From contig NZ_VLNR01000026.1 of the NCBI RefSeq assembly GCF_007489275.1, positions 1-64,000 of the forward strand: 64,000 nucleotides of DNA. Direction: 5' to 3'. A model generated the notes under the pieces. That model saw nothing but the letters and a program-made list of their open reading frames with translations. It was not told the origin of the DNA and ran no database searches. Both the position numbers and the translations under genes were made by a program. The first letter of the stretch is position 1; the number at the start of each line of letters is the position of its first letter. Below, piece after piece: positions 17,070 through 27,200 of this stretch. The DNA comes from Aquimarina algiphila (GTDB lineage: Bacteria; Bacteroidota; Bacteroidia; Flavobacteriales; Flavobacteriaceae).

Positions 17070-18245
17070 TTATGGCAGATTTATCACGGTAACAGTATCT
17101 CCAATGTTTACTTCGGTTACTTCTTCAGGAAGGTATACTATTGCATTGGCTAATGCAAACGATCTAAGCATAGAAGATGCTTGCCCATCTAGAATGGTTA
17201 CTTTATTACCATCTATTAGGGCCTTTAGAAATTCTGCTCGTTGCCCTTTTTTTTGATAATGACTAGCAGAAATAGCAGTATTTCGGGTTAAGTTATGGTT
17301 TTCATACCCTGCGATTTTTAATAAAGAAGGAAGTACATAAATATAAAAACAACTTAGAGAAGAGGCTGGATTACCTGGTAATGCAAAGATAGTTGTGTTT
17401 TGTTTTTTAGCAAAGTAAAGTGGTTTCCCTGGTTTTTGCTTTACTTTATAAAATATCTCTTCGACATCCAGGGCTTGTAATGCTTTGCCAACAAAATCAT
17501 AATCCCCTACCGATATTCCTCCAGAAATCAATACCACATCATATTGGTCAATAACAGTCTCTAAAATAGAAAGCGTAAGATCATATTCATCTTCTATTTT
17601 ATAATATGATATATCTGTAAATCCAGCTTTGTTGAGTGCGCTGGATAACATAATTGAATTACTCTCATAGATTTGACCGTATTTTAGTTCTTGTCCCGGA
17701 GGTATTAATTCATTTCCTGTTGCAATAATTGCGATCGAAGGTTTTTGGTACACAGGAATATGAGTAATTCCTAAACTAGCTAAATATCCAATAGCCGCAG
17801 CCGTCATTAAGGTTCCTTTTGCTAGTGCGATGTCATCTTTTTTGATTTGTTCGCCAAAAGGACGAATATTCGCATTAGAAACGACATGTTCGCTTAGTAT
17901 AACCTGATTATTTTGAACAGTTACTTTTTCTTGCATAATCACTGCTTGAGCTTGCGAAGGTACTGGAGCTCCTGTAAAAATTCTAATCGCTTCTCCTTGT
18001 TCTAGTTTTGGATCGGTATCATCTCCAGCCTTAACTTCACCTATAAGCGTAAAGGTTTTTTCGTCTATAGAGCCTAATGCATATCCGTCCATTGCAGATT
18101 GTCGAAATGGGGGCATATGAATCGGAGAAAGAATATCTTCTGCAAGGACATATCCAAGTGATTTTGATATGAGAATATCAGAAGTTATAGTTGTTTTTTG
18201 AATATTTTTTTGGGCTAATTGAAGGGCTTTCTCTACAGTAATCAT
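17070..18245 (-). CDS. moeA: Molybdopterin molybdenumtransferase
   Basis: 391 residues, full length. Signatures include MDGYA, ARPFGEQI-type loop (NIRPFGEQ), TGNEL, SGGISVGDYDFV and LPGNPASSLSCF. MoeA inserts molybdate into adenylylated molybdopterin. It is separated from the ModE-like gene by 132 bases that contain that gene's promoter, so moeA may be transcribed alone or read through. Confidence 0.93.
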   Translation of the reverse strand: MITVEKALQLAQKNIQKTTITSDILISKSLGYVLAEDILSPIHMPPFRQSAMDGYALGSIDEKTFTLIGEVKAGDDTDPKLEQGEAIRIFTGAPVPSQAQAVIMQEKVTVQNNQVILSEHVVSNANIRPFGEQIKKDDIALAKGTLMTAAAIGYLASLGITHIPVYQKPSIAIIATGNELIPPGQELKYGQIYESNSIMLSSALNKAGFTDISYYKIEDEYDLTLSILETVIDQYDVVLISGGISVGDYDFVGKALQALDVEEIFYKVKQKPGKPLYFAKKQNTTIFALPGNPASSLSCFYIYVLPSLLKIAGYENHNLTRNTAISASHYQKKGQRAEFLKALIDGNKVTILDGQASSMLRSFALANAIVYLPEEVTEVNIGDTVTVINLP

Positions 18246-18354
18246 TGGTAATTTTTTCTATAGGTAAAGGTACTACGAAATTCTAATATTTTTTAAATTA
18301 TACATTAACAATGAATGGGTGGTATAAAAATAAGTTGAGAAAGATACTATATTC

Positions 18355-18407
18355 AAAAAACCTCCCAAGGGTATACTAAACGTAATAGTATTTCTGGGAG
18401 GTTTTTT
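18355..18407 (-). terminator. Bidirectional intrinsic terminator
   Basis: AAAAAACCTCCCA at 18355-18367 pairs perfectly with TGGGAGGTTTTTT at 18395-18407, with an inner ATACT/AGTAT extension. It lies 150 bases downstream of the unknown gene ending at 18558 and upstream of moeA, so it isolates the cofactor cluster. The rest of 18246-18557 has no gene. Confidence 0.85.
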
Positions 18408-18557
18408 AATGAACAAAATAAAAGATCAAATGCAAAAGCTGTCTAAAAAATGTTCTTAGCTGTTATGTCGAGTATTCCAATACGTTTTGATATAACAGTG
18501 TATTCCTTAAGATATTTTTTATGCAGCCCTGTTTTTGATTTTATCATATTTTTCAAA

Positions 18558-19118
18558 TTATAAAGACACAATGGTTGTAATCTTTAAAGTAGGATTGATT
18601 TGAGAAATAATGGTAATACTTTTATCTGTTTTTTCGATCACCTTGGTTTCAGGTACGATATTAATCAGATCGATTTCTTTATCCCGGTATACAGGATTAA
18701 TTTTTGGTTTACTTACTTCAGGTAATTTGATTTCATCTTTAGACGAACTTTTGGCATTAGGTCGTAGGTAAACCGATAGTGGCCTTTGTTCAAAATCAAT
18801 AAGCCAGCTAATCAACTCCATGTTGGCAGGAGTGGTGGACTTTGTTTCTCCTATTAAAAAATTTACAATGGGCTTAAACTTGTCACCCTTCATATTCTCG
18901 ATGGCTTGAAGCTTATCTTCTCCATCTTTAAATTTAAAAAAACGATTTAAGATCTGCTCGTCATACTTTCCTTTTCTTTTGTCGAGCAACCATATACACG
19001 CTTCTTTAATTTGTTTTCGAGTAGGCTTTAAAAGATAACTACTCATGTCTCCACCTTTTTCCCTGTTGTACTGGTCAAGAATTTCATTCTTGTAGGACAT
19101 ACTTGTTTTCATTCTCAT
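18558..19118 (-). CDS. Hypothetical protein
   Basis: 186 residues, charged and soluble, with no signal peptide or membrane helix. The N-terminal two-thirds looks helical (KQIKEACIWLLDKR, YDEQILNRFF); a Ser/Lys/Pro-rich linker near 120-140 precedes a short beta-rich C-terminus. I do not recognise a family. It is divergently oriented from the small lipoprotein and kinase unit across a 352-base region containing a strong inverted repeat. A terminator follows its stop. Function unknown. Confidence 0.6.
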   Translation of the reverse strand: MRMKTSMSYKNEILDQYNREKGGDMSSYLLKPTRKQIKEACIWLLDKRKGKYDEQILNRFFKFKDGEDKLQAIENMKGDKFKPIVNFLIGETKSTTPANMELISWLIDFEQRPLSVYLRPNAKSSSKDEIKLPEVSKPKINPVYRDKEIDLINIVPETKVIEKTDKSITIISQINPTLKITTIVSL

Positions 19119-19152
19119 AGATATAAATAGGTTTTTAAAGGAATCTTCTGGT

Positions 19153-19182
19153 ATTCCAAGGAATCTTTGGAATCCTTGGAAT
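19153..19182. repeat. Inverted repeat in a divergent promoter region
   Basis: ATTCCAAGGA at 19153-19162 is the exact reverse complement of TCCTTGGAAT at 19173-19182, with a 10-base spacer that itself contains a TTGGAA half. It lies 35 bases upstream of the minus-strand start at 19118. It could be an operator or an RNA hairpin. Confidence 0.5.
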
Positions 19183-19385
19183 GGGATGTGAATCCAGATT
19201 TGGGTTCTTTATAAATTCACATCAACAAAATGACTCCGGTTTCATATTGCTAACATAGTAAATGTACGGCTTTAGTTTTTACGGTAACCCGTAATTCTAT
19301 GGTAAAAACTTACATGAAAAGAGGAAAAACACCACTGCGCAGGCTCTTTTTATGTTAAAAAATTAACAAATACCCAAGTATTAAC

Positions 19386-19436
19386 GGTTGCTGACAACCC
19401 AAAACAAGTATCTGGATAAATATCCGGACGGCAACC
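19386..19436 (+). promoter_or_regulatory. Structured leader upstream of the small lipoprotein
   Basis: Three nested pairings are visible: GGTTG/CAACC (19386-19390 with 19395-19399), TCTGGATA/TATCCGGA (19411-19418 with 19421-19428, one mismatch), and an outer GGTTGC/GCAACC (19386-19391 with 19431-19436) that competes with the first hairpin. The region is immediately upstream of the ATG at 19471. Competing pairings suggest a regulatory leader, but a fortuitous arrangement is possible. The remaining part of 19119-19470 holds no gene. Confidence 0.35.
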
Positions 19437-19470
19437 ACTTTTTTTAAATCGAAAATAAAACCCAAAAATT

Positions 19471-19635
19471 ATGAAAACGATTACTTACCTACTTATTGCA
19501 CTTTTTATAACTGCTAATTTAACCTCTTGTACTGCCGATAGTGTAGCCAATGATGAAGATATCTCTGCTGAGCTAGTTGCTACCAACGGAGAGAATGGAC
19601 AAGTTGATTCTGAGGACGCAGGAGGCGGCCAATAA
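19471..19635 (+). CDS. Small lipoprotein (54 residues)
   Basis: An ATG with an A-rich leader opens a 54-codon frame. The first 20 residues are a lipoprotein signal ending LTSC, so Cys20 would be lipidated. The mature 35 residues are acidic (ANDEDIS, DSEDAGGGQ) and end in a Gly-rich tail. No family is recognised. It lies just upstream of a TPR sensor kinase and response regulator, separated by a perfect 15-bp hairpin, so it is probably made in excess over the kinase. A role as ligand or sensor accessory is my inference. Confidence 0.65.
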   Translation: MKTITYLLIALFITANLTSCTADSVANDEDISAELVATNGENGQVDSEDAGGGQ

Positions 19636-19656
19636 TAGAGAAAGTCTTAAAAGTTA

Positions 19657-19704
19657 TTAAATCCGGTGTATGTAGTTATTTTAGGCTATATACACCGGAT
19701 TTAA
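19657..19704 (+). terminator. Intercistronic hairpin (terminator or attenuator)
   Basis: TTAAATCCGGTGTAT at 19657-19671 pairs perfectly over 15 bases with ATACACCGGATTTAA at 19690-19704. A short T-rich stretch follows. It lies between the small lipoprotein gene and the kinase start at 19722, where it should terminate most transcripts or protect the upstream mRNA. Confidence 0.8.
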
Positions 19705-19721
19705 TTTAGTACCTTAGAGGT

Positions 19722-21698
19722 ATGAAACTTTGGCGCGTCGATTTTCTTCTTCATACTATAATGAGGGTACTTATCTTGTGTACCATCTCATTAACTTATG
19801 GTCAATCAAAAGAACAGACTTCGCTATCTCAAAAACAATTAGATAATATTACTCAACACTATACATTGAGTAATGTAGACTCTTTATCTCTATCACAACG
19901 ATTGTATCATGTTAGTTCTTTCTTAAAAGGAGCAAAATTATCTCAACAAGATTCTTTGGTTTATAAAGGGTTGAGGCAGAAGACATGGCTACTTAGTAAA
20001 AGTAAACAGTTTGACAGCGCTATTATATATTCCCACGAATTATATGATTTAGCGAGACAAAATAAAGACACTTTTTTTATTACAAATGCATTGACTAAAC
20101 TAGGGTTCTATAATAAGAAAAATAGTGAATTAGCAGAATCTTTCAAATACTATAATGAAGGATTTAAAATCTCTAAAATTTCTAAAGACAGTATTAACAT
20201 GGGTAGAAGTTTATTACAGATGGCCAATATTCAGGCTTCTTTAGGAGATTATTCTGGAAGTAAAACAACGGCGGTTGATGGGGTTGTCTATTTAGAAAAA
20301 ACTACTGATTTAAGAAATTTAGGAGGGTTATATCATATTATTTCAGTAGCTCATATAGAACAGAAAAAATATGAAGAAGCGTTTCGATATAATGACTTAG
20401 CATTATCTCTTGGTAAAGATAGTCTGTCTGCAAAAAGAATTGGCATTAAAAATATTTTGGTTTTTAGAAATACCAAAGCTAACATACTAGCAAAGCAAGG
20501 AAAATATCAAAAAGCGCTGACTATTTTAAAAGAATTAGTATCAGATCCTGTAGTACAAAATGATCGTTGGGAGTATGCTAGAGTTATTGACAATCTTGGC
20601 TATATACAATGGTTGGAAGACGAAAAAAATGAAAATTCAGAACAATTACTCCTTAATGCGAAAAAGATACGCGAAGAAATTAATGATATTCAAGGATTGA
20701 TTGCAAGTAATATTCATTTAACTAAGTATTATTTTAAGAATGATAAAATTAAAGCATCAGAGTATGCTGAAGGGGCTTATCAAAATGCTAAAGGGCATCG
20801 TACTTTAACTTCAATTCTTGAGGCTCTTGATTTTGTATTTAAATTTAAAGAAAATACCAATGAAGAAGCGAAGGTGTATAGTCGGATCCATAAGGAACTA
20901 GAAGAAGCTAATCAAAATAACAGAGAAATTTATGCAGTTACGCGTTATGAAAACGATAAACTTGCGAATAAAATTCTGGTTTTAGATGCACAAAAAGCGC
21001 AACAAGAATCTGAAACGGCCAGACAACGTTCTCAGAAAATTATGTATCTTTTAGGTACGGTTATTCTTGCATTATCAGGTGGTTTTGTGTTTTATTTATT
21101 ACAACAACGGTATAAACGAGAGAAAATACGAGAAGTATATGATGCAGAAACCCGTATCTCTAAAAAATTACATGACGAGCTGGCCAATGATGTATATAAT
21201 GTAATGGTGCAGATACAAAATGAACAAAATAGTCCTGATGTATTAGATAAATTAGAAGAGATCTATAATACGACCCGGGATATCTCTAGAGAACATAATA
21301 GCTTTACGACGGGAGAAAACTATGCTGCAGAGCTCACCAATATGTTGAGTGGGTATAGTTCTAATGAGACCAAAATCATTATAAAAGACATCGAGGATGT
21401 CAATTGGGAATCGGTAGACCCCGAAAAAAAGATCATTGTGCATCGAACTTTGCAGGAATTAATGATCAATATGAAAAAACATAGTGAAGCAGGGCTGGTT
21501 GCGGTGACATTTAAGAAAACACTGAAAAACGTAGGAATTACATATGCTGACAACGGAATTGGAGTGTCAGAAAATGAAATAATACATAGTAACGGACTCC
21601 GAAATGCGGAAAACCGTATAAAAACCATCGGAGGATCGTTTATCTTTGATTCAGAAAAAGGAAAAGGCTTTAGAGCCAGGATTAGTTTCCCAAATTAA
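19722..21698 (+). CDS. TPR-repeat sensor histidine kinase
   Basis: 658 residues. After an N-terminal signal/anchor, residues about 45-400 form TPR-type helical repeats predicted to be periplasmic. A membrane helix spans about 440-460. The kinase core starts with ISKKLHDELAND (phospho-acceptor H484, HisKA_3/DegS type), then an N-box (QELMIN, N583) and G-box DNGIG (610-614) with GLRNAENRI. It autophosphorylates and passes phosphate to the regulator 17 bases downstream. The TPR sensor probably binds a peptide or protein; the upstream small lipoprotein is a candidate. Confidence 0.88.
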   Translation: MKLWRVDFLLHTIMRVLILCTISLTYGQSKEQTSLSQKQLDNITQHYTLSNVDSLSLSQRLYHVSSFLKGAKLSQQDSLVYKGLRQKTWLLSKSKQFDSAIIYSHELYDLARQNKDTFFITNALTKLGFYNKKNSELAESFKYYNEGFKISKISKDSINMGRSLLQMANIQASLGDYSGSKTTAVDGVVYLEKTTDLRNLGGLYHIISVAHIEQKKYEEAFRYNDLALSLGKDSLSAKRIGIKNILVFRNTKANILAKQGKYQKALTILKELVSDPVVQNDRWEYARVIDNLGYIQWLEDEKNENSEQLLLNAKKIREEINDIQGLIASNIHLTKYYFKNDKIKASEYAEGAYQNAKGHRTLTSILEALDFVFKFKENTNEEAKVYSRIHKELEEANQNNREIYAVTRYENDKLANKILVLDAQKAQQESETARQRSQKIMYLLGTVILALSGGFVFYLLQQRYKREKIREVYDAETRISKKLHDELANDVYNVMVQIQNEQNSPDVLDKLEEIYNTTRDISREHNSFTTGENYAAELTNMLSGYSSNETKIIIKDIEDVNWESVDPEKKIIVHRTLQELMINMKKHSEAGLVAVTFKKTLKNVGITYADNGIGVSENEIIHSNGLRNAENRIKTIGGSFIFDSEKGKGFRARISFPN

Positions 21699-21715
21699 TT
21701 ATAATAATAACACTT

Positions 21716-22384
21716 ATGTTCAAGAAAGTTTTAGTAACAGAAGACCTTGGTAGTATTAATCACGGTATAGCACAGATTCTTCATGAAAGAACTGGCATTA
21801 ATGAAATAGATCAGGCACAATATTGTGATGATGCACACCTAAAGGTGAGAAGAGCTATAAGTGACGGCAAACCTTTTGATTTGTTGATCACTGACCTTTC
21901 TTTTAAAGAGAGTCATAGAGAACGTAAATTAAAATCAGGTATTGAGCTTGTAGAGGCGGTACGTGCTATACAACCCGATATACGGGTTATCATATATTCT
22001 ATGGAAGACAGACCTGGTAAGATCAAATCGTTTTTTGCTGATCAGGCGATTAATGGATATGTATGTAAAGGGAGGTATGGATTAAATGAATTGGTGCAAT
22101 CGGTTACCGAGGTATATAATGGGAATGCATACTTATCTCCACAATTAGAAAGTTCTATGAGTAAAAACAATGTTTTTGAACTCATGGACTATGATATTTT
22201 ATTACTTAAACATTTATCTGATGGGTTAACCCAGGACGAAATAGGAGATTATTTTAAAAAGAATCATATTTCTCCAAGCAGTATTAGTTCTATAGAAAAA
22301 AGACTTAATAAATTAAAATTCAATTTTAAAGCTAAAAATGCGATTCACCTGGTTGCAATGACTAAAGATTTAGGATTGTTATAA
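21716..22384 (+). CDS. Response regulator with LuxR-like output domain
   Basis: 222 residues. The receiver domain has acidic ED at 9-10, the phosphorylated Asp in LLITDLSF (D60) and the conserved Lys in VCKGRYG (about K118). The C-terminal 70 residues form an atypical helix-turn-helix of the kind associated with Bacteroidetes TPR kinases (LLKHLSDGLTQDEIGDYF). It is the cognate partner of the kinase directly upstream. Targets are unknown. Confidence 0.88.
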   Translation: MFKKVLVTEDLGSINHGIAQILHERTGINEIDQAQYCDDAHLKVRRAISDGKPFDLLITDLSFKESHRERKLKSGIELVEAVRAIQPDIRVIIYSMEDRPGKIKSFFADQAINGYVCKGRYGLNELVQSVTEVYNGNAYLSPQLESSMSKNNVFELMDYDILLLKHLSDGLTQDEIGDYFKKNHISPSSISSIEKRLNKLKFNFKAKNAIHLVAMTKDLGLL

Positions 22385-22481
22385 ATTGAAATTTAGAAAT
22401 AAATCAAATACATTATACCTTCTTTCCTTTCTTCTAGACATCAAGGTCTATTGTAATTAGATAAAAGTACTTTCTTGTGGT

Positions 22482-22511
22482 ATTCCGGACTTGATCCGGA
22501 ATCTTTTTTTA
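22482..22511 (+). terminator. Intrinsic terminator after the two-component operon
   Basis: ATTCCGGA at 22482-22489 pairs perfectly with TCCGGAAT at 22495-22502 around a five-base loop and is followed by a run of T. It is 97 bases after the response-regulator stop. The palindrome resembles a dispersed genomic repeat seen in many bacteria, which I cannot test here. Confidence 0.75.
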
Positions 22512-22676
22512 CCAAATATTCATATCTCAAATAGACGTAGATTATTATACGTTGCATTCCCTGCAAGAGTTTGATCGAATAAAATAGTATAGAAATTCAT
22601 TTTTTAGTTAAAAATAATCGTGATCACATACATAGAGAAAGTATAAGGTCATGCAAATTCATTCTCTCCCTAATTG

Positions 22677-22862
22677 TTAACTCCTGCTGATTTGCATCAA
22701 AATTGTGTTAAATACACAAATGTTATGGAAATCCGTAATAAATTGCTAGGGATTAATAATAGCTTTACAGAACTCTCGAAATTGAATAGAAAAACTGACT
22801 ATTATAAAAATAACAACCCCGCAATTGTAAAACTTTGGCGAGCCAACAAAAGCAGGGTCTGA
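22677..22862 (+). pseudogene. IS3-family transposase C-terminal remnant
   Basis: About 60 codons are open after an in-frame stop at 22671-22673. The conceptual product begins LTPADLHQN and continues with EIRNKLL and a Lys/Asn-rich tail, resembling the extreme C-terminus of IS3-type OrfB integrases that follows the catalytic core. The DDE core is absent upstream, so this is a decayed fragment. No intact terminal inverted repeats are visible. Confidence 0.5.
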
Positions 22863-22914
22863 ATAACGATTGATCTAATAAAACCAACCATTATAATGGT
22901 ATTTTTATAATAAC

Positions 22915-22952
22915 AAATCATTCAAAAGCACTTCAGTGCTTTTGAATGATTT
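22915..22952. terminator. Perfect 17-bp hairpin
   Basis: AAATCATTCAAAAGCAC at 22915-22931 pairs exactly with GTGCTTTTGAATGATTT at 22936-22952 with a four-base loop. It lies just after the transposase remnant and may be its terminator or part of the old element. Confidence 0.7.
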
Positions 22953-23507
22953 ATCGTTAAGTACGTGTGTAAATTCTTACAGAACTAATGTTTTTTATAT
23001 TCCTACAGGCACAATATAGTAAGAAGGTTTTATATTTTTACGGTTTCCCGTATATTATTTATTCTTTTTTTTAAAAAAAGAGGTTTAAAATAATCTTATT
23101 CCCGCATGCTTTAAAATTTAAAATTCAATGCTTTATAAAAAGTAGTCGTTGATATCAGTCTATAATTACAAGAATGTGATTAAGAATTACTTTGTCATTA
23201 GAACTTAATCTAATTTAGGGGACCGAGATGGGGTTTTTAGAATTCTTTTGTAAGAAAGAAATGTGTTAAAAAACCCCGGGAAGTATTGAGATAATCAATT
23301 ATTAATCTTATAGTAAGCGAATTACATCAAATAACACAAGTTTGAGAAAGGGATGTTTTATTATCGTATTAAATTTTTTAACTAATTTGGATTTTAATGT
23401 GTTGATATTGAGTTTTTAATAAAAAATAAATTACAAAAAGATTATTTTTTGTAATGCACTTTTTTTAATACGACTAAATAGTTTACTCATCTAATTTTTA
23501 TAATGAA
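22953..23507. other. Gene-free AT-rich stretch
   Basis: I see no supported gene in this interval. It has frequent stops in all frames and may be the remains of a decayed insertion and the promoter region of the following operon. Confidence 0.5.
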
Positions 23508-24194
23508 TTGATAGACCAACATGAGCAAATAGCGGTTCTCATATTTGCTAATTCTTCAGAAGAAGAATTAAAACATAAATGCATTCCTAAAGGGAAAGGT
23601 TTATTTAATTATTTTAATTCTCAAACACTTAAGAAAGTTCGTAAAACCAATTTACCTTTCTTTCTTTATTCAGAAAAAGATCAGTTGGGTAATAATTTTG
23701 CAGAACGTTTTGCAAATGCAATTGAAGATCTTTTTAATAAAGGATATGAAAAAATCATTACACTCGGTAATGACAGTCCTAATTTAAAAGTTTCTCATAT
23801 TATTGAGGCTAGTAAAAAACTATCCCATAATGATGCTGTTATTGGTCCATCTATGGATGGAGGGGTCTATTTAATGGGGCTTCATAGAAAATCTTTTAAT
23901 AAGCTACAATTTCTAGAATTACCTTGGCAAACGAATACACTAGCTAAAACATTTATCAATAAGATTTTAAAGCTTGGATTAACGGTTCACTTCTTGAAAT
24001 ACCTTAAGGACATTGATAATCTAAAGGATTTAAAACAATTTTTAAGAGATATAAGAAATTTGTCATCAATATTTAAGAATATTCTGCTGACAATTTTTAA
24101 AACTTCTTTTCAGGAAATTCGATTTCAGGATGTCTTTATTTCCAAAGTCGTAACTACGTTACATTTTAATAAAGGTTCGCCAAGTTTGATTTAG
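23508..24194 (+). CDS. DUF2064 / TIGR04282-type glycosyltransferase-like protein
   Basis: 228 residues from a TTG start; no in-frame ATG exists between the upstream stop and this position. The core IAVLIFANS, ITLGNDSPNL, GPSMDGGVYLMGL and LPWQTNTL matches the GT-A-like DUF2064 family, annotated as arsenosugar-biosynthesis-type transferases. GNDSP stands in for the usual GxDxP metal/nucleotide motif. The N-terminal nucleotide-binding loop seen in better-studied members is poorly preserved, as in other flavobacterial versions. It precedes the SusC-like receptor by 47 bases and probably belongs to that operon. Confidence 0.7.
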   Translation: MIDQHEQIAVLIFANSSEEELKHKCIPKGKGLFNYFNSQTLKKVRKTNLPFFLYSEKDQLGNNFAERFANAIEDLFNKGYEKIITLGNDSPNLKVSHIIEASKKLSHNDAVIGPSMDGGVYLMGLHRKSFNKLQFLELPWQTNTLAKTFINKILKLGLTVHFLKYLKDIDNLKDLKQFLRDIRNLSSIFKNILLTIFKTSFQEIRFQDVFISKVVTTLHFNKGSPSLI

Positions 24195-24241
24195 TAAATC
24201 CTAAATTAAATTTTTCACTATTTATATTATTATTAAGCTTG

Positions 24242-27200
24242 ATGAAACACTTTTTATTAGGGCTTACACTATGTTTGATATCATGTAGTTATGCCCAAAA
24301 TTCGGTTACAGGTACAGTGACCTCTTCTATCGATGGTACATCTTTACCATTTGTAAATATTGTAATTAAAAATACTAATCAGGGAACAACTTCTGATATT
24401 GATGGTAACTATACTATCGAGATTAATGACCAGAATGTTATCCTTATATTTTCATCTTTAGGATTTAAAACTAAAGAAGTTTTTGTTGGAAATCAATCTA
24501 CGATTAATTTGATTCTAGAAGAAGGTTCTACAGGTTTGGAAGAAGTAGTTGTAACAGCTCTTAACAGGGAAAGAGAAGCAAAGGAATTAGGCTATGCGAT
24601 ACAGAGTATTGGACCTTCTGCTATAGCTGAGGTAAAATCAGTTAATTTTTTGGATAATTTGGCAGGTAAAATAGCAGGAGTTACCATTACTCCTGGAGGA
24701 GCAACAGGAGTAGGTTCTTCTTCTAAAATTATAATTAGGGGAGAGCAATCGTTTACCAATAATAACCCCTTATTTATTGTTGATGGTACACCTATTAATA
24801 ATAATACAGTCTTTAATTTCACTAATGAAGCGGCAGCTGGTTTTCAAGAAGTTGATTTTGGTAATGGAGCGATGGAAGTAAATCCAGATGATATTGCTTC
24901 AGTATCGGTACTCAAGGGGCCAAGTGCTGCAGCGTTATATGGTACCAGAGCCTCTAATGGAGTTATTATTATTAATACCAAAGATGGTTCTAAAAGTAAG
25001 GGTTTAGGAATTAGTATTAACTCTAGTATATTTATAGATACTGCTTTTCAATTACCTCAATTTCAGAATGAATATGGGCAAGGTAATTCGGGGCAATTCG
25101 AATTTGTTGATGGATTAGGGGGTGGAATTAATGATAACATCACTTATAGTTGGGGACCAAGATTAAATCAGGGAACGTTGATTCCACAGTTTGATAGCCC
25201 GGTTACTTTGGCAGATGGTACTATAGTTCGCGGGGGTGATACCTCATTATATAACGGGATACCAATTACAGCAACGCCTTTTGTGTCTAATCCAGATAAT
25301 TTGAAGGATTTTTATGAGACAGGAGTAACAACGATAAATAATGTATCGATTTCTTCAGGTTTTGATAAAGGAAATTATCGATTGTCTTTTACAGATTTAA
25401 GAAGTGAATCTATTATTCCGGGAGTTAATTTAGATAGAAAAACGGTTGCAGCTCGCTTAGGTTTTTCACCAACTGATAAAACAAAAGTAACGACTAGTAT
25501 TAATTATGTAAACACAAGTAGTGATAATAGGCCATCTAATGGGTATGGGTCAGAAAACGTGAATTATTCATTGGTAGCATGGGGTCCAAGGTCTTTAAAT
25601 ATAGATAATTTACAACAATATTGGCAACCAGGCTTAGAAGGAGTACAACAATACTCTTTTAATTATACCTTCTTTGATAACCCTTATTTTATTTTATCTG
25701 AAAATCGTAACAGCTTCAATAGGGATCGTGTTTTTGGGAATATCGCTGTAAGACAGCAATTGACTAAAAATTTTAATATAACCATTCGTACAGGAATGGA
25801 CTATTCCAAAGAAGATAGACAGTTTCTAAGAAATTTTAGCACCAATCGTTTTAGAAATGGAGCCTATGCAGAACATGATGTTTTTTATAGAGAAATCAAC
25901 ACAGATTTCCTGTTTAATTACACTAAAAAAATAAAAGACTTTGATATTGATGTATCTGTAGGAGGAAATCGTTTAGATCAAAAAGCCAAAACAACCCAGA
26001 CGCAGACTACACAATTGGCACAACCAGGGATTTTTAGTTTTAATAACGCGGCATCACCTATAGAAAGTTTTGGTTTCGAATCCGAGAAACGTATCAATAG
26101 CTTGTATGGGTTGTTAAAAATAGGATATAAAGATTATTTGTATTTGGATATTACAGGAAGAAATGATTGGTCCAGCGCTCTGGCAACACCATTTTCTGCA
26201 GATAATACTTCATTTTTCTACCCTTCAGTTTCTACAAGTTTTATTTTGAGTAATGTGGTTAAACTACCAAAAATGATTTCGTTTGCCAAACTAAGGTTTA
26301 GTGCTGCTCAGGTAGGTAATGATACCAATCCATATCAAACTTCTGGAGCATTTGTATCTCAGACAGCTGTTAATTCACAACCTACGTTTAGTAACCAGGA
26401 TTTTATTCCAAACCCAGATCTAAAACCAGAGAAAACTACTTCTTTTGAATTTGGAACAGATCTTCGTTTTTTTAAAGATCGGTTGAACTTAGATGTTACG
26501 TACTATAATTCCTTAACCAAAGATCAAATTCTTTCTTTGCCTATTCCGATTTCTTCGGGATTTAGTCAACAAGTAGTTAATGGAGGAGAAGTGCGATCTA
26601 AAGGCTTAGAAATTGTATTAGATGCGATACCCGTTAAGAGTGAAAATTTGCAATGGAACACAACTGTCAATTTTAGCAAAAATGTATCGACTATAGAATC
26701 TTTACCGCAGCAAGATGGCAGAATTACTTTGGCATACTCCAGAGTATATGATAACCCTGATCAGACGGTATGGTTTCAGGTAGAAGAAGGAGGGCGTATA
26801 GGGGATTTTTATGGTACCGGATATCTTCGTAATGAAAATGGGGATTTTGTATTGACTTCTGAAGGGCGTTTTATCGCAGATCCCACGCTAAAAAAACTTG
26901 GGAATTATAACCCAGATTTTGTAGTAGGGTTGACGAATCATTTTTCATATAAAAATTGGGATGTTGATTTTGTATTGGATTGGCGTCAAGGAGGAGAGCT
27001 TGTTTCCAGAACTTTATCACTAGCTGCTGTTGGAGGCCAATTAGAAGAAACTGCTTTTAGACCCGAAGAAGGAATTATTGCTCAAGGAGTTGTAAACACA
27101 GGAACAGCAGAGAACCCTGTATATGTGCCAAATACAACCGCAGTAACACCAGAGAGCTTTTATCGCCAGTTTTATGACCGTAATCATGAAGAGAATAATG

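Noticed and set aside
22674..22862. Intact small gene with TTG start
   Set aside because: The sequence resembles only the end of an IS3-type transposase and an in-frame stop lies directly upstream.
23230..23277. GGGGTTTTT / AAAAACCCC hairpin
   Set aside because: The loop is 30 bases and there is no gene to terminate; probably fortuitous.
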